This document shows positions 30,515 to 42,200 of a stretch of DNA of 64,000 nt, in pieces. This DNA comes from Aurantiochytrium sp. KH105 (taxonomy: Eukaryota; Sar; Bigyra; Thraustochytrida; Thraustochytriidae). The stretch covers positions 372,001-436,000 of the forward strand of contig BGKB01000011.1 in assembly GCA_003116975.1 (NCBI GenBank), read 5' to 3'. The notes under the pieces were generated by a model. That model was given only the letters and a program-made list of their open reading frames with translations, was not told the origin of the DNA and did no database searches. Made by a program: the position numbers and the translations under genes. The stretch's first letter is position 1. Each line of letters begins with the position of its first letter.

Positions 30515-33500
30515 TCAAGCTTTTCATTCTGAAGACCAAGATGGCGCACATCCGTCACACGCTGGACTCCGAAGGAGGCGAATGAGTTTACCTCCGACAC
30601 GAGCGGTGGGTCACCGGCCGGCCCTGGCTGGCTGGTCGGCCGAGCGAGCGGTCGGTCAGCCACCGCGGCTAATGCCTGTGTCAAGCAGGTCGCCATTTGT
30701 TTGCGTGCTGGTCTGTTTTACAGCCAACACGCTAGCTCGCTCGCTAGCTCCCTCTCGCCCGTGCGTGCTTTGTTTGCACGTCTAAACGGTCGCAGCCGCG
30801 CGAACTCGAACCGGAAATCTATCTCTCCGTGCTCGCAGATCGAGCGGGCCGAGCGACGTGGAATCGACGCCTCGCGCGGCGGCCAGGTGATTTCTCCCCA
30901 GCAGCACGGAGAAGGGCTTCCACTGTGTGGCACGCGAAGCGACCAACCAACCAACAGCCGGCTGCGAGCCCTGGCTGGCGACGCGGCCAATGGGCAGGGA
31001 CGCCGCGACGCACCAAGAAGATTTTACCTTGAGCGGAACGTCGCGCGACGGCTGCCGCACGAGGTCACTGAGATGGATGGCGCAGCCCAGGTGGCTGCAC
31101 GGGATTGCTGACGAGGCACCAGCAAGACGACGCGAATCCTGTTTCGCGAAGCATTTACTTGCGATGTTTTACTTGTCTTGGCATGGTCTTGCGATTCTTT
31201 TGTTGTGGGTGAGTGGCGACGTGAGGTTCTCGCGGCCGGCAGGCCTGCGATTCGACTTGCGTTCAAGTCTTCTTTCTGGCTGCTCACTGTCAAAGATTTG
31301 ACGAAGAAGAAGAAGAAGAAGAAGATTCTCATCATCCAGGCCTCGCTCAGAGTGCAGCGCGCTCCTCTTGGTGAGTCCTCTCACATCCCGGCCGCCGCGC
31401 TTCTCTCGGAGGCTGGAGTCGCCCTGGCTGCAGCTAGCTGGTTTGCACTGCCTGCTGGCCAGTGGTGCCCGTGCAGAGTGACATAAGCCTTTGCGCACAA
31501 CAATTTGCTCTCCCTCCAACGCGAAAGAAGCGAAAGCACAACTCGCCCAGCCGCAGATCCGGGCGCAGCCTCCGGCGGCTGGCTGGCAGACCGAGGCTGG
31601 CTCACTCGTCCGCGTGCATGCCGGCCCTCGCAGGGAGGAAGCAAAAGTGCAACGAGGAGCGGCCAGCTTCCAAACTTTGTGCGCAAGCAGGCAAGCGAGG
31701 AAGAAAAGAACAGACAGAACCTGCTCGGCTGCGACTTTGGCGGCTGCAACTTTCTGTGCTGCAACTACAGCTTTCTGTGCTGCAAAATTTGTCGCTTGCT
31801 TGCGAGGTGTCCAAGACTTGCGAGGGCGTGGAGGATCGATCAGCCGGAGACGTACGAGCGCGCGACCGGACGTGCGTCCGGGCCATCGCATCGTTCGCGT
31901 CTTCCGGCAAGACTCGCTGCAGCTGCAGCTGCCACTGCTGCTGGCAGCCACTGTCGCGCGTGCCAGCGAGCAAGCCTCGTCACTCGTCGCCTCGTCCCCT
32001 TCCGGGAGGGCGAACCCGAAGAGGGAAGCAGCTTCTCTGCGCTCGGACCTTGCACGCACACCGCCCAGGGCCGGCCGGCGGCCGGGGTCCGGCGAAAGGC
32101 GGAGGAGGAGCGGCAGCGTCCAGGCTCAGGGGCAGCGGCGGGCTCCGACGCCCCGAGCGCGCACGTCCGCGAGAGAGATTGGATTGGATTGGGTCTGCTT
32201 TGGTTTGGTCTGGTTTGATTTGAACTGCTTCGAATTTTCAAATCTTCGGTTTGGAACGAAACGAGGCGCTCACGCGAGGCAACGCGAAGCGACGCGAGGC
32301 GACGCGAGGCGACGCAGCACATCCAGCGCGAGACACGGCGAGATCGAGGACGAGGCTGGAGTCGAGACTGGAGACGAGACTGGAGACGAGACTGGAGCCG
32401 AGACTGGAAGCATCTGCGAGGCGACTAGAAGCGCGCGAGACGAAACTTGCAGACGAGGGCGAGCAAGGCCCGAGACGGGACGCGAGACGACGCCGCAAAG
32501 GAAGGCAGGCCAGCAGCACTAGCATTAGCACTGCATCGCAGACAGTCGCGGAAAGGGATTCCTTTTGGCGCACTTTCGGAGGTTGGTCACCGGATCGCGA
32601 GACCAAATTCTCCCGGTTGACCCTGCCCCCCGGGGCACCCTCGCTCCCTCCGGATCTGCCCGCACGTGCCGTGCGAGGGAGAAATCCACCCAATACACTG
32701 CCCCTCCGCTCTACTGCACTCGACCTTCGTCTTTTGCGGCGCCTATCGAGGTCCCGTGCCAGGCTATTTTTAGCATTGGCCGGTCATCAGTCCTTGTGAG
32801 CTACCCAAGTTGCGCAGCGAGGCAAGTATCGATTGCTTCGCTCGAGGTGTGGCTGGCTAGCGAGTGTACAGGCTGCCCGTCCGCCCGTTCGCCCGCCCGC
32901 CCGCCACCCTGCGTCGACCGCGAGGCTGCAATCCAATCCGGCACGCTCTGGCGGTCGGTCGGTCAGGCATCTCGCGCACGCACCTGGCTGCTGCCCCCGT
33001 GCAGTTAGCTCGCTTCGCTGAGCTGCCTGCAGGCAGGCCCCGGCCCCAGCCGGCCCGCTCCTGGCAGGCGTCATCTGCCATCCATCCAAGCAGCAGCAGC
33101 AGCAGCTGCAGCAGCAACAGCAGCAGCAGCAGCTCAGCTAGGTTTGGCAGTTGAACTCACAACCTACCTCGCGCGGGCTCTCTTCCCTGCTCCGCTGCTT
33201 CTCCCCGCGGCCCCCGCGTCCCCGCTGCGGCCGCGCCCTGCCCTGCCCTGCCCGCGTCCCTGCCTCCTTCCCTCCCTCGCTCGCGAGCTCGGGCGCCAGG
33301 CGCAGACAGACAGACAAAGTCCGCGCGGCCGCCCGACGTGCGCTGCCGGTGGCTGGCCCTGGCTGCGTGGAGTCGCCGGAGCCGGCCGGCGCGTCGCGTG
33401 CCACGAGCCCGAAGCGGGCGCGCGCCCCCCCCCGGTCGGCGACAGCGGCGGCTGCGAAGTGCAGGCAGGCAGGCAGCGACAGCGGCGAGGCGGCAAGTCG

Positions 33501-33620
33501 ACGGCCGCGGCCCCGGGGAGTGAGCGAGCCAGCGAGCTCGCGCAAGCTAGTCTCGCCTCGCCTCGCTTCGCCTCGTCTCGACGCGTCGCGTCGAGCGTGG
33601 CAGCTGGTCTCGGCTAATCT

Positions 33621-33650
33621 GGGCTGGGCTGGGCTGGGCTGGGCTGGGCG
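33621..33650 (+). repeat. GGGCT array with G-quadruplex potential
   Basis: Six runs of GGG separated by CT, ending GGGCGG. Four or more G3 runs with 2-base loops is a classic quadruplex-forming pattern on the plus strand. Confidence 0.85.
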
Positions 33651-34200
33651 GAGACAGGTGGTTGCCTCGCGCTTTGCCTTGCTTTGGCTCGGGGTACGTG
33701 CGAGTCGCAAACTCCGATCGCGGCTGGCGGAAGGAGAGGAGGAAGAAGAACAGAGGAAGGAAGAAGAGACGACACGAGAAGAAGGAGCTGCAGCTGCTGG
33801 TGCTGGTGCTGGGAGCAGCCACCAAGGGCACTCCAGGCACAGCGGCCGCGCTCCGCTCCGCTCCGCTCCTGCCGATCGCTCGCTCAGCCTTGCGTTGATT
33901 GACTTTGTTGCGATCGCTTGGCTTTGGTACCGGGTTCTCCCAAGTCCTCGTCCTGTCTGTCTTCTCCAGGCACGCAGGTAGTGGTCCTCGTCGTCTGTCA
34001 GTGTGTCTGTAGGGGTCGGTAGAGTGGCCAGCGAACGACCACCAGCGACAAAGCAAGAGCCCACCAACACTTCGCAGAGGGAGCAGGAACGCAAAAAGAG
34101 CGAGGTATACGCACTACTACTACTACTACTACCAAGTACTACATTGTCTCTACTTTCTGGTTGACAGCGAGAAGGAGCGAGTGGCAACTGGCGGCAAACC

Positions 34201-34274
34201 CCGATCGATCGGTCCATCGACCCATCGATCGATCCATCTATCGCCCCATCAATCGATCAATCGATCGATCGACA
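34201..34274. repeat. (ATCG)n-type array with CCATC interruptions
   Basis: GATCGATC words alternate with CCATC, over about 75 bases. Confidence 0.85.
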
Positions 34275-36427
34275 CCCGCCAAAGCAGGTCTTGCTTGGTG
34301 AGATAGATTGAGCTCGCTAGACCGGAGACTAGACTCACCTTGGTCCCCGAGGCAAGACTAGATTTTCGATCAACCAATCAACAGGCGACTTCTTCACCAG
34401 CGCCGCCAAACCAGGCCAGACGAGCTCTGCCCGAGCAGGCAGGCAGACAGACAGGCAGGCAAGCGCTGCGTGCAGGCCACTCGGCGAGGCGCACCGCTGT
34501 CCAAGCTTGGCTAGCTCGAGGGGCTCGTCACGCTCGCTCATATCATAGGCAGGGCGCGCGCAAGAGACGGCCAGTCTCTCTCTGTCTCCTCAGCAGTGTC
34601 CGTCGGCGCGGGCGAAGCTGAGGCGCTCCTCGATCTCCGCCTTTTTCCTCGTCGGTCCATTCGCTCGCCCACGGCGCTTGCGTTGCCTGCGTGAGCTCTT
34701 TCTTGTTTCTTTTCTTCTTTCTTTCATTCCTTCACCCATCGCCACGCATCCATTCGCTCGCAGGCTGGCTCAGGTCGGTCACGTCTCCTCCACCCGCCCG
34801 TCGTTCTCGCGCCCGCCCATCACGCCCGCGCCTCCGGCCGTAGCTGCGACTCGTCCCGACGGCGCTGGTGCTGCGGTAGCGGCGGCCAGCAAGCGCTCTG
34901 CGGAGCGAGAAGACCAGCCAGGCCCCGCGCACGGTGCGCCCCTGTCATCCTTCTTTCCGCAGCTCGGGCCGAAGAGGAAACGAGAGGAGAGACGAGACAG
35001 ACGAGAGACGAGAGCGACGCCGAGGCAGGCAGGGAGGCAGGCGACCAACTAACTGCCGCGAGGCGAGGCTGCGGCGAAGGGAGGAAGAAACTGCGTCGCA
35101 CATCGCGGAGTAGCCTCTGCGCAGCGCGACGAGGGCGCAGTGCAGTGCAGGCAGGCAAACAGGCAAGGAAGGCAAGCAGAACCCGTTCGAGGCGCGTCGC
35201 GAGTCGATTGTCTCACCCATCCATCGATCGATCGACCGTCGACCGAGGCAGGCGAGCAGGCACCGGCCAGCGTGCTCGAGCGCGAGGTGAGCGCTGCGCA
35301 GCGCAGCGCGGCGAGGCGAGGCGAGGCGAGGCGAGGCACAGCGTGGCGTGGCGTGGCGTGCCCGGCGTGACGGGTCGAGAGACGTGGCGCGCGGCAACCA
35401 GCCCAGCCAGCCTAGAACCCGCGAGAGACCGACCCTCTTTTCTTTCACCGCACGGAACGCGTTGAAAGAACAGAAAGAACGGGGCGCCCTGTTTTTTTTT
35501 CGTCGCCGCCTTCTTCACCTTTCACCCAACCCCACAGTCGCTCGCAGCGGCGGCAAGTGAGAGGGGAAAAAGTTTTCCTTTTTCTTTTCTTTTCTTTCCT
35601 TCCTTCTTCCGGGGGAGCTGGAGGACCGAGCGTCCGCTCCGTCCACTCGAAATCCGCGACGGCGAAGCAAAGAGCGAGGAGCCCCCCGCGACTCCCGCTC
35701 GGGAAAAGACTCGAGCTGGCGCACTAGCCACCCGCCCAATCACTCGCTCGCTCCGTCCCTCCCTCCCTCGCTCAAGCACGCACGCTCAAGCACGCACGCT
35801 CACGCACGCTCGCGGGATCCCTCTCTCTGTGGCACGCCGAGAGCAAGTAAGCAAACAAGCACGCAAGGAGCGGCCGGCACGCGACGGCTGCGGTACCCAA
35901 CGCGAGGTGGCGACCGACACCCAGCCAGGCCAAACAGGCAATCGCATCTCATTCGTCGCGCCGCATCCCCGCGCATCGCGGCGTCGCGGGGCGAGGAAGC
36001 GGGCACGCGCCGCAGCCTGGCTTACTAACGGACGCGGGGACGCCGCGCGTTCGCCAGCGAGCGTGGCTTGGGCTTTGCAGAGAGGAGGGAGGCTTGCTCG
36101 CCCGTCCGCGTACGCACCCGCAGGCCCGCGACCCGCTTCCTGGGCCCTCCTCGAGTCGACCAGACCGAGCCGAGCCGAGTCGAGCCGAGCCGAGCCGGGG
36201 CAAAGGCGGCCGGGACGCGGCTGACGAGGCGCCTCGGTGACTTACAACAAGGCTAGGCGAAGCGAACGCAAAAGTCAAACCCGGACCGACCGGACCGTGT
36301 GTCTGGCAGACTCGCAAGCGAGCCAGCAAGCAGACCAGATTCGACGGCCGGCTCAGACGGCAAGGCAAGGGCTAAGCTAGCTACACAAACCAGCGAGCGA
36401 GCGAGCCAGCGAGCGAGCCAGCGAGCC

Positions 36428-36756
36428 ATGATTGCGAACGTGGCCTCGACACCGGCGTGCGGCGTGAGCTACGCGTTACCTCCGTCCCCATACGCGCTAG
36501 CCTATCCGAAGCGGCGGCGCGCCCCAAATGTAACAGCAGCAGCAGCAGCGGCAGCCGCAGAAGAACAACAGAGGGATTTCGAGGAGAAACAACACTTGAA
36601 GATGCAACATCAGCACCAGTACAAAAGAAGGCGGCGCTCCAGCGTAGTTGTCGAGGAGAGAGCACACAGACAAGAGCACACGGGCATGGACCACGAACCA
36701 AACTTTGACCTCGCAGATCTCGACGCCTTCCTCAACGAGCACGATGCAGAGACCGA

Positions 36757-36794
<38 letters not shown>

Positions 36795-38692
36795 CAGTGA
36801 CAGCAGGGAACACCACCATCTATGAAGCAGACGCGCACAGCAAAGATGACTGGGCCTTGCTTCAGCCTCTCGAGCAGGATACGCTTATTGCCACTGGCGA
36901 AACGGAGGTCCTCGACGCGTGCGCCACCAATCCCTGGGCCACAAATACACCAACCCCAGGCCTTGGCCGCAACGGCACAGAGGCCCGCGAATTCGCCACG
37001 TTTGATGATGATGACACCGCAGACATTTCACTCGGTGGACAGTCCTACCATCGAGGCTGGCCGCTCGACGATGTCTTTCCTTACGACAGGGACAACATGT
37101 CCAACACGCCCATCAACGTCCCGATTACGGCAATGAACCACACGCGACCCTGGCATCATCATTCTCTTCCGCCCCTCGACCCCTTTCGCAATGGTGGCCT
37201 CGATGGCGCGGCCGAGTCAACACGCTACATCGCCCACGCTGGCATGATGTCCACACCCTGCAGTCATAGCCATGGAGGAGTCATGACCTCTGCCCAGGTC
37301 AGCTATGAACCTGCAAAGCCATTCTACGGCCCTTCCGCAGCAACCTATGTACACCACCACGCGCACTCTTTGCCCCACACCCCCGCGTCGTCGGGTCCCC
37401 TACCATTGGCCCGGAAACCAATCGTCGAGCACATTTCCACGAAGCGCCGGCGAAAGCCAGCAAGCCTGAAAACCAAGGCCAGAGCCTCTGCCTCGTCTGC
37501 TTCTTTGTCTTCGTCGTCGTCGTCATCATCGTCTTTCTCGTTTTCCTCTTCCACCTCTGTATCCTCCACATCATCCACCGCGACGACCAAGACCGTCACA
37601 TCTACATTGGATTCAACAGTGTTGAGCCTGCCTTCTTCGCGAAACATCGCTGCCCCACTGAAGACGCCCAAGCACAACGCCAACGCGACAAACACCTCGA
37701 AAAAGTACGCCTCTGCCACTCCCATTCCTGACGTCAAGAAAAAATGCTCAAAAACCACTCCCAAGACACAGACATCCAAACGCGTGCGCCGCGTTGTGGG
37801 TCAGGTGACCAAGTCTCGCCCCGTCTCCTGGGAGCTCGAGGCCATCATGGCACTCGTGCAGCGTATCAAGATTGATCCCCGCGCCGCAGACAGCGAGGGC
37901 CTCGTATTGGCCCAGGGACACTCCTTGAATCCGCGCGACTTCAAGGACATTGTGCACGCTCTCGGAGCACGCGTCCAAGAGGTTGACTCGCCCAGCTCGG
38001 CGCGTCGAATTCAGCTCGAGCTCGCGCCCGCCTTTAACCCGATCTACAAGCCCATCAACAAGCCGCTCCTGCGCATTGGCCAGGATCTCACCTACGTGAT
38101 GACCTCGGACATTCCCATCAAGGAGCGTCGTCGCTACGATGTCTTTAGCGACTTGCAAATGGGCACTGAGACGGCCTTTTGGTGTGATCAGGGCAATGCT
38201 CACTCTGTCCTCGATGTGTCCAAGAATGTGCAAACCCTGGGGTCCGATGGTCGTCACGTGAACCCGCGCACCATCCAGGTGGCCCACGCGCTTGCGAGCC
38301 GTGTCTCCCGCCTGCTCGATACAGAGGTTTGCGTCATGAAGTGTTTTTACTATGCGCTGTGCACGCGAGGTCCGCCTAAAAAGCGCCGCAAGAGCGAGAC
38401 GGCCGGTGTTCGTCCCACGCCCACGCCGCCTGCGACGCCCATGAGCGCCTCGCGTCCGCTTGGTTTGCACAAGCACATTTATATGCTTTGCGAGCAGTCC
38501 ATCGATGATCGTCACAAGTGTCTTCCCGGGGCTCGCGTGTGGCTTGTGCGCTACTTTATCAAGGGCGACCTCGATCCGGCACTGGCCCCGCTCATTGACA
38601 TGGCTCCTGAGGCTACTGCAGACGTCGGCGCCAAGCCGACCGTCATGAAGCGGGCGCATTCTTCGGAAGCTACTGTTGAGATGCTTGCTTGA
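36428..38692 (+). CDS. Family member A: putative transcription regulator with the shared C-terminal module
   Basis: A protein of 754 aa. The ATG at 36428 directly follows a (GAGC)n leader and has G at -3. The N-terminal half is low-complexity: a first Ala run (about 37-44), a basic patch KRRRRSS (66-72), an acidic-hydrophobic patch NFDLADLDAFLNEHD (92-106), a second Ala run (about 111-121), and a serine block (356-385). Basic clusters KRRRKPAS (339-346) and KRVRR (451-455) could be nuclear signals. The module shared with B and C covers about 499-724: LNPRDFKDIVHALGAR (500-515), KERRRYDVF (565-573), WCDQGNAHSVLDVSK (585-599), VNPRTIQVAHALASRVS (611-627), CFYYALCTR (639-647), LGLHKHIYMLCEQ (678-690) and VWLVRYFIKG (704-713). 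I do not recognise an established family. The composition suggests a DNA-binding regulator, which is inference. Confidence 0.92.
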
Positions 38693-38933
38693 TTGCTCCA
38701 AGGCTTTCCTCGTACAAACAAGAACAATCCTGTCTTCACCCCTTCGATCAATTATCCTGTAAAACTATAACTCTCAGATCTATAAATTCTCTTTCTTTTC
38801 TTGCTACATTGCAGAAAGGTCGAGCGAATGAGCTTTGTCTCGTTGGCGACTAAACGACTTTTGCGACGAATTTCTGCTTGTCTTGTGCTCGGAGAGGGTC
38901 GGGATGGCAAGATCCTACTTCATTTGAGGAGAG

Positions 38934-39630
38934 ACAATCGCAAAGCGCGAGCTCACTTTGTTTGGAAAAAGGACAAACGCAAAGCGCGAGCTCACTTTGT
39001 TTGGAAAAGGATAAGAGGAAAGCGTGAGCTCAGTTTACTTGGAAAAGGACAAGTGGAAAGCGTGAGCTCAGTTAACTTGAAATGGATAAGCGGAAAGCGT
39101 GAGCTCAGCTTGTCTGCAAAGGAAAAAACGCGAAGCAAGCTGCAAGCTCAGTTTGTCTGCACGCAAAGCATGAGCTTAAATTGGTTGGAAAAGGTCACGG
39201 GTAAAGCGTGAGCTCAGTTTGTTTGAAAAAGGACAAACACAAAGCGCGAGCTCAGTTTGTTTACAAAAGGACAAGTGGAAAGCGTGAGCTCAAGTTTTTT
39301 GCAAAGGGAAAAACGCGAAGCAAGCTGCAAGCTCAGTTTGTTTGGGAAAGGACAAGCGAAAAACACAAGCTCAGTTTGTTTGTAAAAAGATAACGCAAAA
39401 CGCAAGCTCAGTTTGTTTGCAAAGGGGAAAACGCGAAGCAAGCTGCAAGCTCAGTTTGTTTGGGAAAGGACAAGCGCAAAACGCAAGCTCAGTTTGTTTG
39501 TGAAAGGACAAGTGAAAACGCATGCTCAGTTTGTTTGGGAAAGGACAAGGGGAAAGCGAGCTTAGTTTGTCTGAACAAGCGCAATGCGAGCGTAGTTCGT
39601 TTGCAAGAGGACAAGCCTAAAGCTCACGTT
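38934..39630. repeat. 38-39-bp minisatellite with a GAGCTCA core
   Basis: About 18 copies of a unit near AAAGCGYGAGCTCA, GTTTGTTTG and GGAAAAGGACAAG. The first two copies (about 38940-39015) are nearly identical with a 39-base period. Later copies change GCGTGAGCTCA to GCAAGCTCA and are interrupted by a second word with CGCGAAGCAAGCTGCAAGCTCA at about 39130, 39310 and 39430. Short open frames here are a by-product of the period, which is close to a multiple of three. Confidence 0.88.
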
Positions 39631-40323
39631 CACGAACAGGATCGGGCTAGAAATGCGACGGATGGAAGGCGTGCTTCTGGACAAGCTCACTTCCACAAAC
39701 CAAATTGAGCCAGCTTCGTCGGGAATGAAGTGAGCGGAAGACTTGATCCTGCATGACAAAAGGGACTCATTTCGATTGAAGCGAAAACCGAGAGGAGCAC
39801 TCATTTACGAACAGAGTTGAGTCAGCTTTATTCAAAGTGCGACAAGTGAAGAGTCCACGTTCACAAACAGAATTGAGCGAACTTGGACGGGGATGAAACG
39901 ATGAAAGGAAACCTTCTCTACCACACACGGAATCGATGCCATTAAACTCGGGCGAGACAAAAGCGCATAGTGATATTAAGTAGAAAGGTCTAAAGCGCAC
40001 GGAATTGAGCCCGCAACGTTGTCGTTGAAAGGCGGCGACTGAGGAATTCGCATCTTCAAACAAAGCCAGACAAGACCATTTCCGATAAAGACAAAAGCGG
40101 AAAGGTTCTTCATCACGTACGACATCGACCTGAATTTGACCGAGACCAGACGGATCCATCGAGCCAGTTTTACCAGAAAATTATGACCTCACCAGGCTTT
40201 CACTTTGGTGACGCATCTATGCGGTCCTGCATGACTTGTGACACGGTTGTGTTGGGTCCTTTCGTTTGGCGACGCCTGCTTTTCGTTTTGCGCAGCCCAG
40301 CAACATTGAGAGTCCTTTCAAGG

Positions 40324-40645
40324 AAGACTCCCAAAGCCAGCGCTGATCTTGCCGAGGCTTATGGACACGCTTCAGGCCCAGCAAGCCGAGCGGCAGGCCG
40401 TGCTGGACAAACTGCAAATGCTGCAGAATGAGCTGCAGGACACCGAGGATAAGAAAAATGCTTTCGAGCAGCAGGTCGCGGACCGTGCCACAAAGCTTGA
40501 CCGCGCCTCGCGTCTCATTGGCGGTCTCGGTGGTGGGAAGACCCCCTGGACGCAATTTGTTGCAGATCTCCGGGTACAGTACGAGAATGCCTTGGGAGCT
40601 ATTCTGCTCTCTTCGGACGTGATCGCCTACCTTGGTGTGTTCGCA
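40324..40645 (+). pseudogene. Dynein heavy-chain fragment (stalk CC2 to AAA5), frameshifted
   Basis: About 107 codons resemble the region where the dynein stalk coiled coil returns to the ring. A heptad helix with LDKLQMLQNELQDTEDKK is followed by LDRASRLIGGLGGGKTPW and then LLSSDVIAYLGVFA, which correspond to the conserved ER-A-LIGGLGGEK-RW and SSG-IAYLGAF motifs of dynein heavy chains. The first 12 codons (40324-40359, PKASADLAEA) are in another frame; one extra T at 40359-40360 separates them from the ATG at 40361. After 40645 the frame runs on to 40813 with unrelated sequence. A dynein heavy chain has more than 4000 residues and the rest is not in the flanks, so this is an orphan piece, not a gene. 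Confidence 0.72.
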
Positions 40646-41184
40646 GACGTACCGATCCTCGTGCATCGAGGGATGGATGTCTTGCACAGCAACAGAGACA
40701 GTGGCAAATCGATCAAAAGACATAGCAAAGGCAAGACGCAGGCAGTAGCCGCTGTCACAACGCCGCAAGAAAGAGACTTGTTCGAGCACTGCAAACAAAT
40801 AAACAATCAATAAACAATCAGATGTGAAACTGATACATTCTTCAAAACATTGTGCAAAGGGTCAATTCGAGAGTAGTACAACTTGTAGTAGGTATGGAAA
40901 GGCACACGGCAGTGGGAGGAGGAGTGAGTGCGCATAAGCGACGCGTCCCGGCAGGGTCGACAACGCCGCTTAGGAGAATGCGAGGCACACGAGGATGCAG
41001 CGGGGTACTGACAGCAGCGTCTGACTTGCATGCATGCTGCTCGAGAGTCTCGCGAGAAAAGTTAATGGGGCAATGGTCACCTTTTCCGTGAAAAGGCTGT
41101 TGAGGTCCGCGCCTCCCGTCTTTTGACACACAGGAAAGAGGGAAGCGGGGCGGCAGCGGCAAATGCGGATGCAACGCAAGCTGC

Positions 41185-42163
41185 TTAGAGGACGAAGCGG
41201 TCGAGCTCCGGGTGCAGCTTACCCTTGACAAAGTAGCGGACGAGCCAAATCTGCGAGCCTGGGAGGATCTTGTGACGGTTGTCGACAGACTGTTCGCAGA
41301 GCACGTAAATGTGCTTGTGAAGACCAAGAGGCCAGGAGCCCGAGAGCGAGCCCTTGGTCTTGCGCAGATTGGACTTGGAGCTCGGTCGGGCGCAGAGCGC
41401 ATAGTAAAAACTTTTAATGATTGGTCGCTCCATTTGTGTGAGACCCGAGACGCGGCGCGCAAGGGCGTGCGCAACCTGGATGGTGCGCGGGTTGACATGT
41501 TTGCCGTCAATGGCGGATTCTTGCAGAGGCTTTGAGCAGTCGAGCATGCAGTGCGCGTTACCCTGGTCGCACCAAAAGGTCGTCTCGCCAGTCTCGAGGG
41601 TCTGATCGCAAAAGGAATCGTAGCGGCGGCGGTCCTTGAGAGGCACGGTTGCGTTCATGATGAAGGTCTTGTCCGGCTGGATGAAGCGGATGCGGTCAGA
41701 GCGCGCGTCCGGCTGAAGAGTGGTGAGCACCTTGGGGTCGATGAGGTCAACGCAGTGGCGGCCACTCGACGCACCATCGACGAGGTGAGCACCAAGGGCT
41801 CGCAGGATGCTCTGGAAGTCGCGAGGGTTGAGATCGATTGCGTTGGGATGCGCCTGGTTGAGAGAGCTCGGTCTTACCGCCGAGGCGGCCGACGAGGGTA
41901 CAAGACGATGCTCTTGCTTGAGCTGCTGCTGCGCTTGGTTCTGGGTTTGAACAAGTGGCAGGTCAGGTTGCTCGATCTCAATGTTGACTTCGCGCTTGAT
42001 AGGCTTAGACGCGGAAGACTGCGTCCGCCTGCGCTTGTTCGCGCGGTCCTCGGCCGCCTTTTGCAAGGGCATCGTTCGGTGCTGACTAGCGTACATGGGG
42101 ACCACTTGCTGTGACCGGTTGCTGAGATCGGGCAGCGCGCCCGAGTACGAGCGCTCGTTGTGA

Positions 42164-42200
<37 letters not shown>

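Larger units (their letters stand above)
26533..36427. other. Ten-kilobase divergent spacer, GC-rich and repeat-rich; no gene seen
   Basis: It lies between two genes that point away from each other. The first 450 bases are AT-rich with A-runs (26923-26975). Beyond this there are CAG/GCA runs (about 28370-28420), GGGT runs (28649-28674), GATC arrays (30417-30514, 34201-34274), a GAA run (31306-31324), CAG runs (33090-33135), a GGGCT array (33621-33650), an (ACT)n run (34113-34131) and GAGGC/GGCGT runs (35308-35360). Many long frames are open, but all translate to Arg/Ala/Ser/Pro-rich sequence without domains. Near 36380-36427 a (GAGC)n leader leads into the ATG of family member A. Confidence 0.55.
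38693..41184. other. Convergent spacer with minisatellite and a dynein remnant
   Basis: It lies between the 3' ends of members A and B. It holds a 38-39-base minisatellite (38934-39630), then about 600 bases of AT-richer sequence with scattered short words of the same kind (GAATTGAGC, AAGTGA), then a dynein heavy-chain remnant (40324-40645) and unique sequence up to the stop of B. No intact gene. Confidence 0.6.

Noticed and set aside
38801..39393. Small plus-strand proteins with KARAHFVWKKDK-type repeats
   Set aside because: They are translations of the 38-39-base minisatellite. The unit keeps frame only locally, and other strands and frames are open as well.
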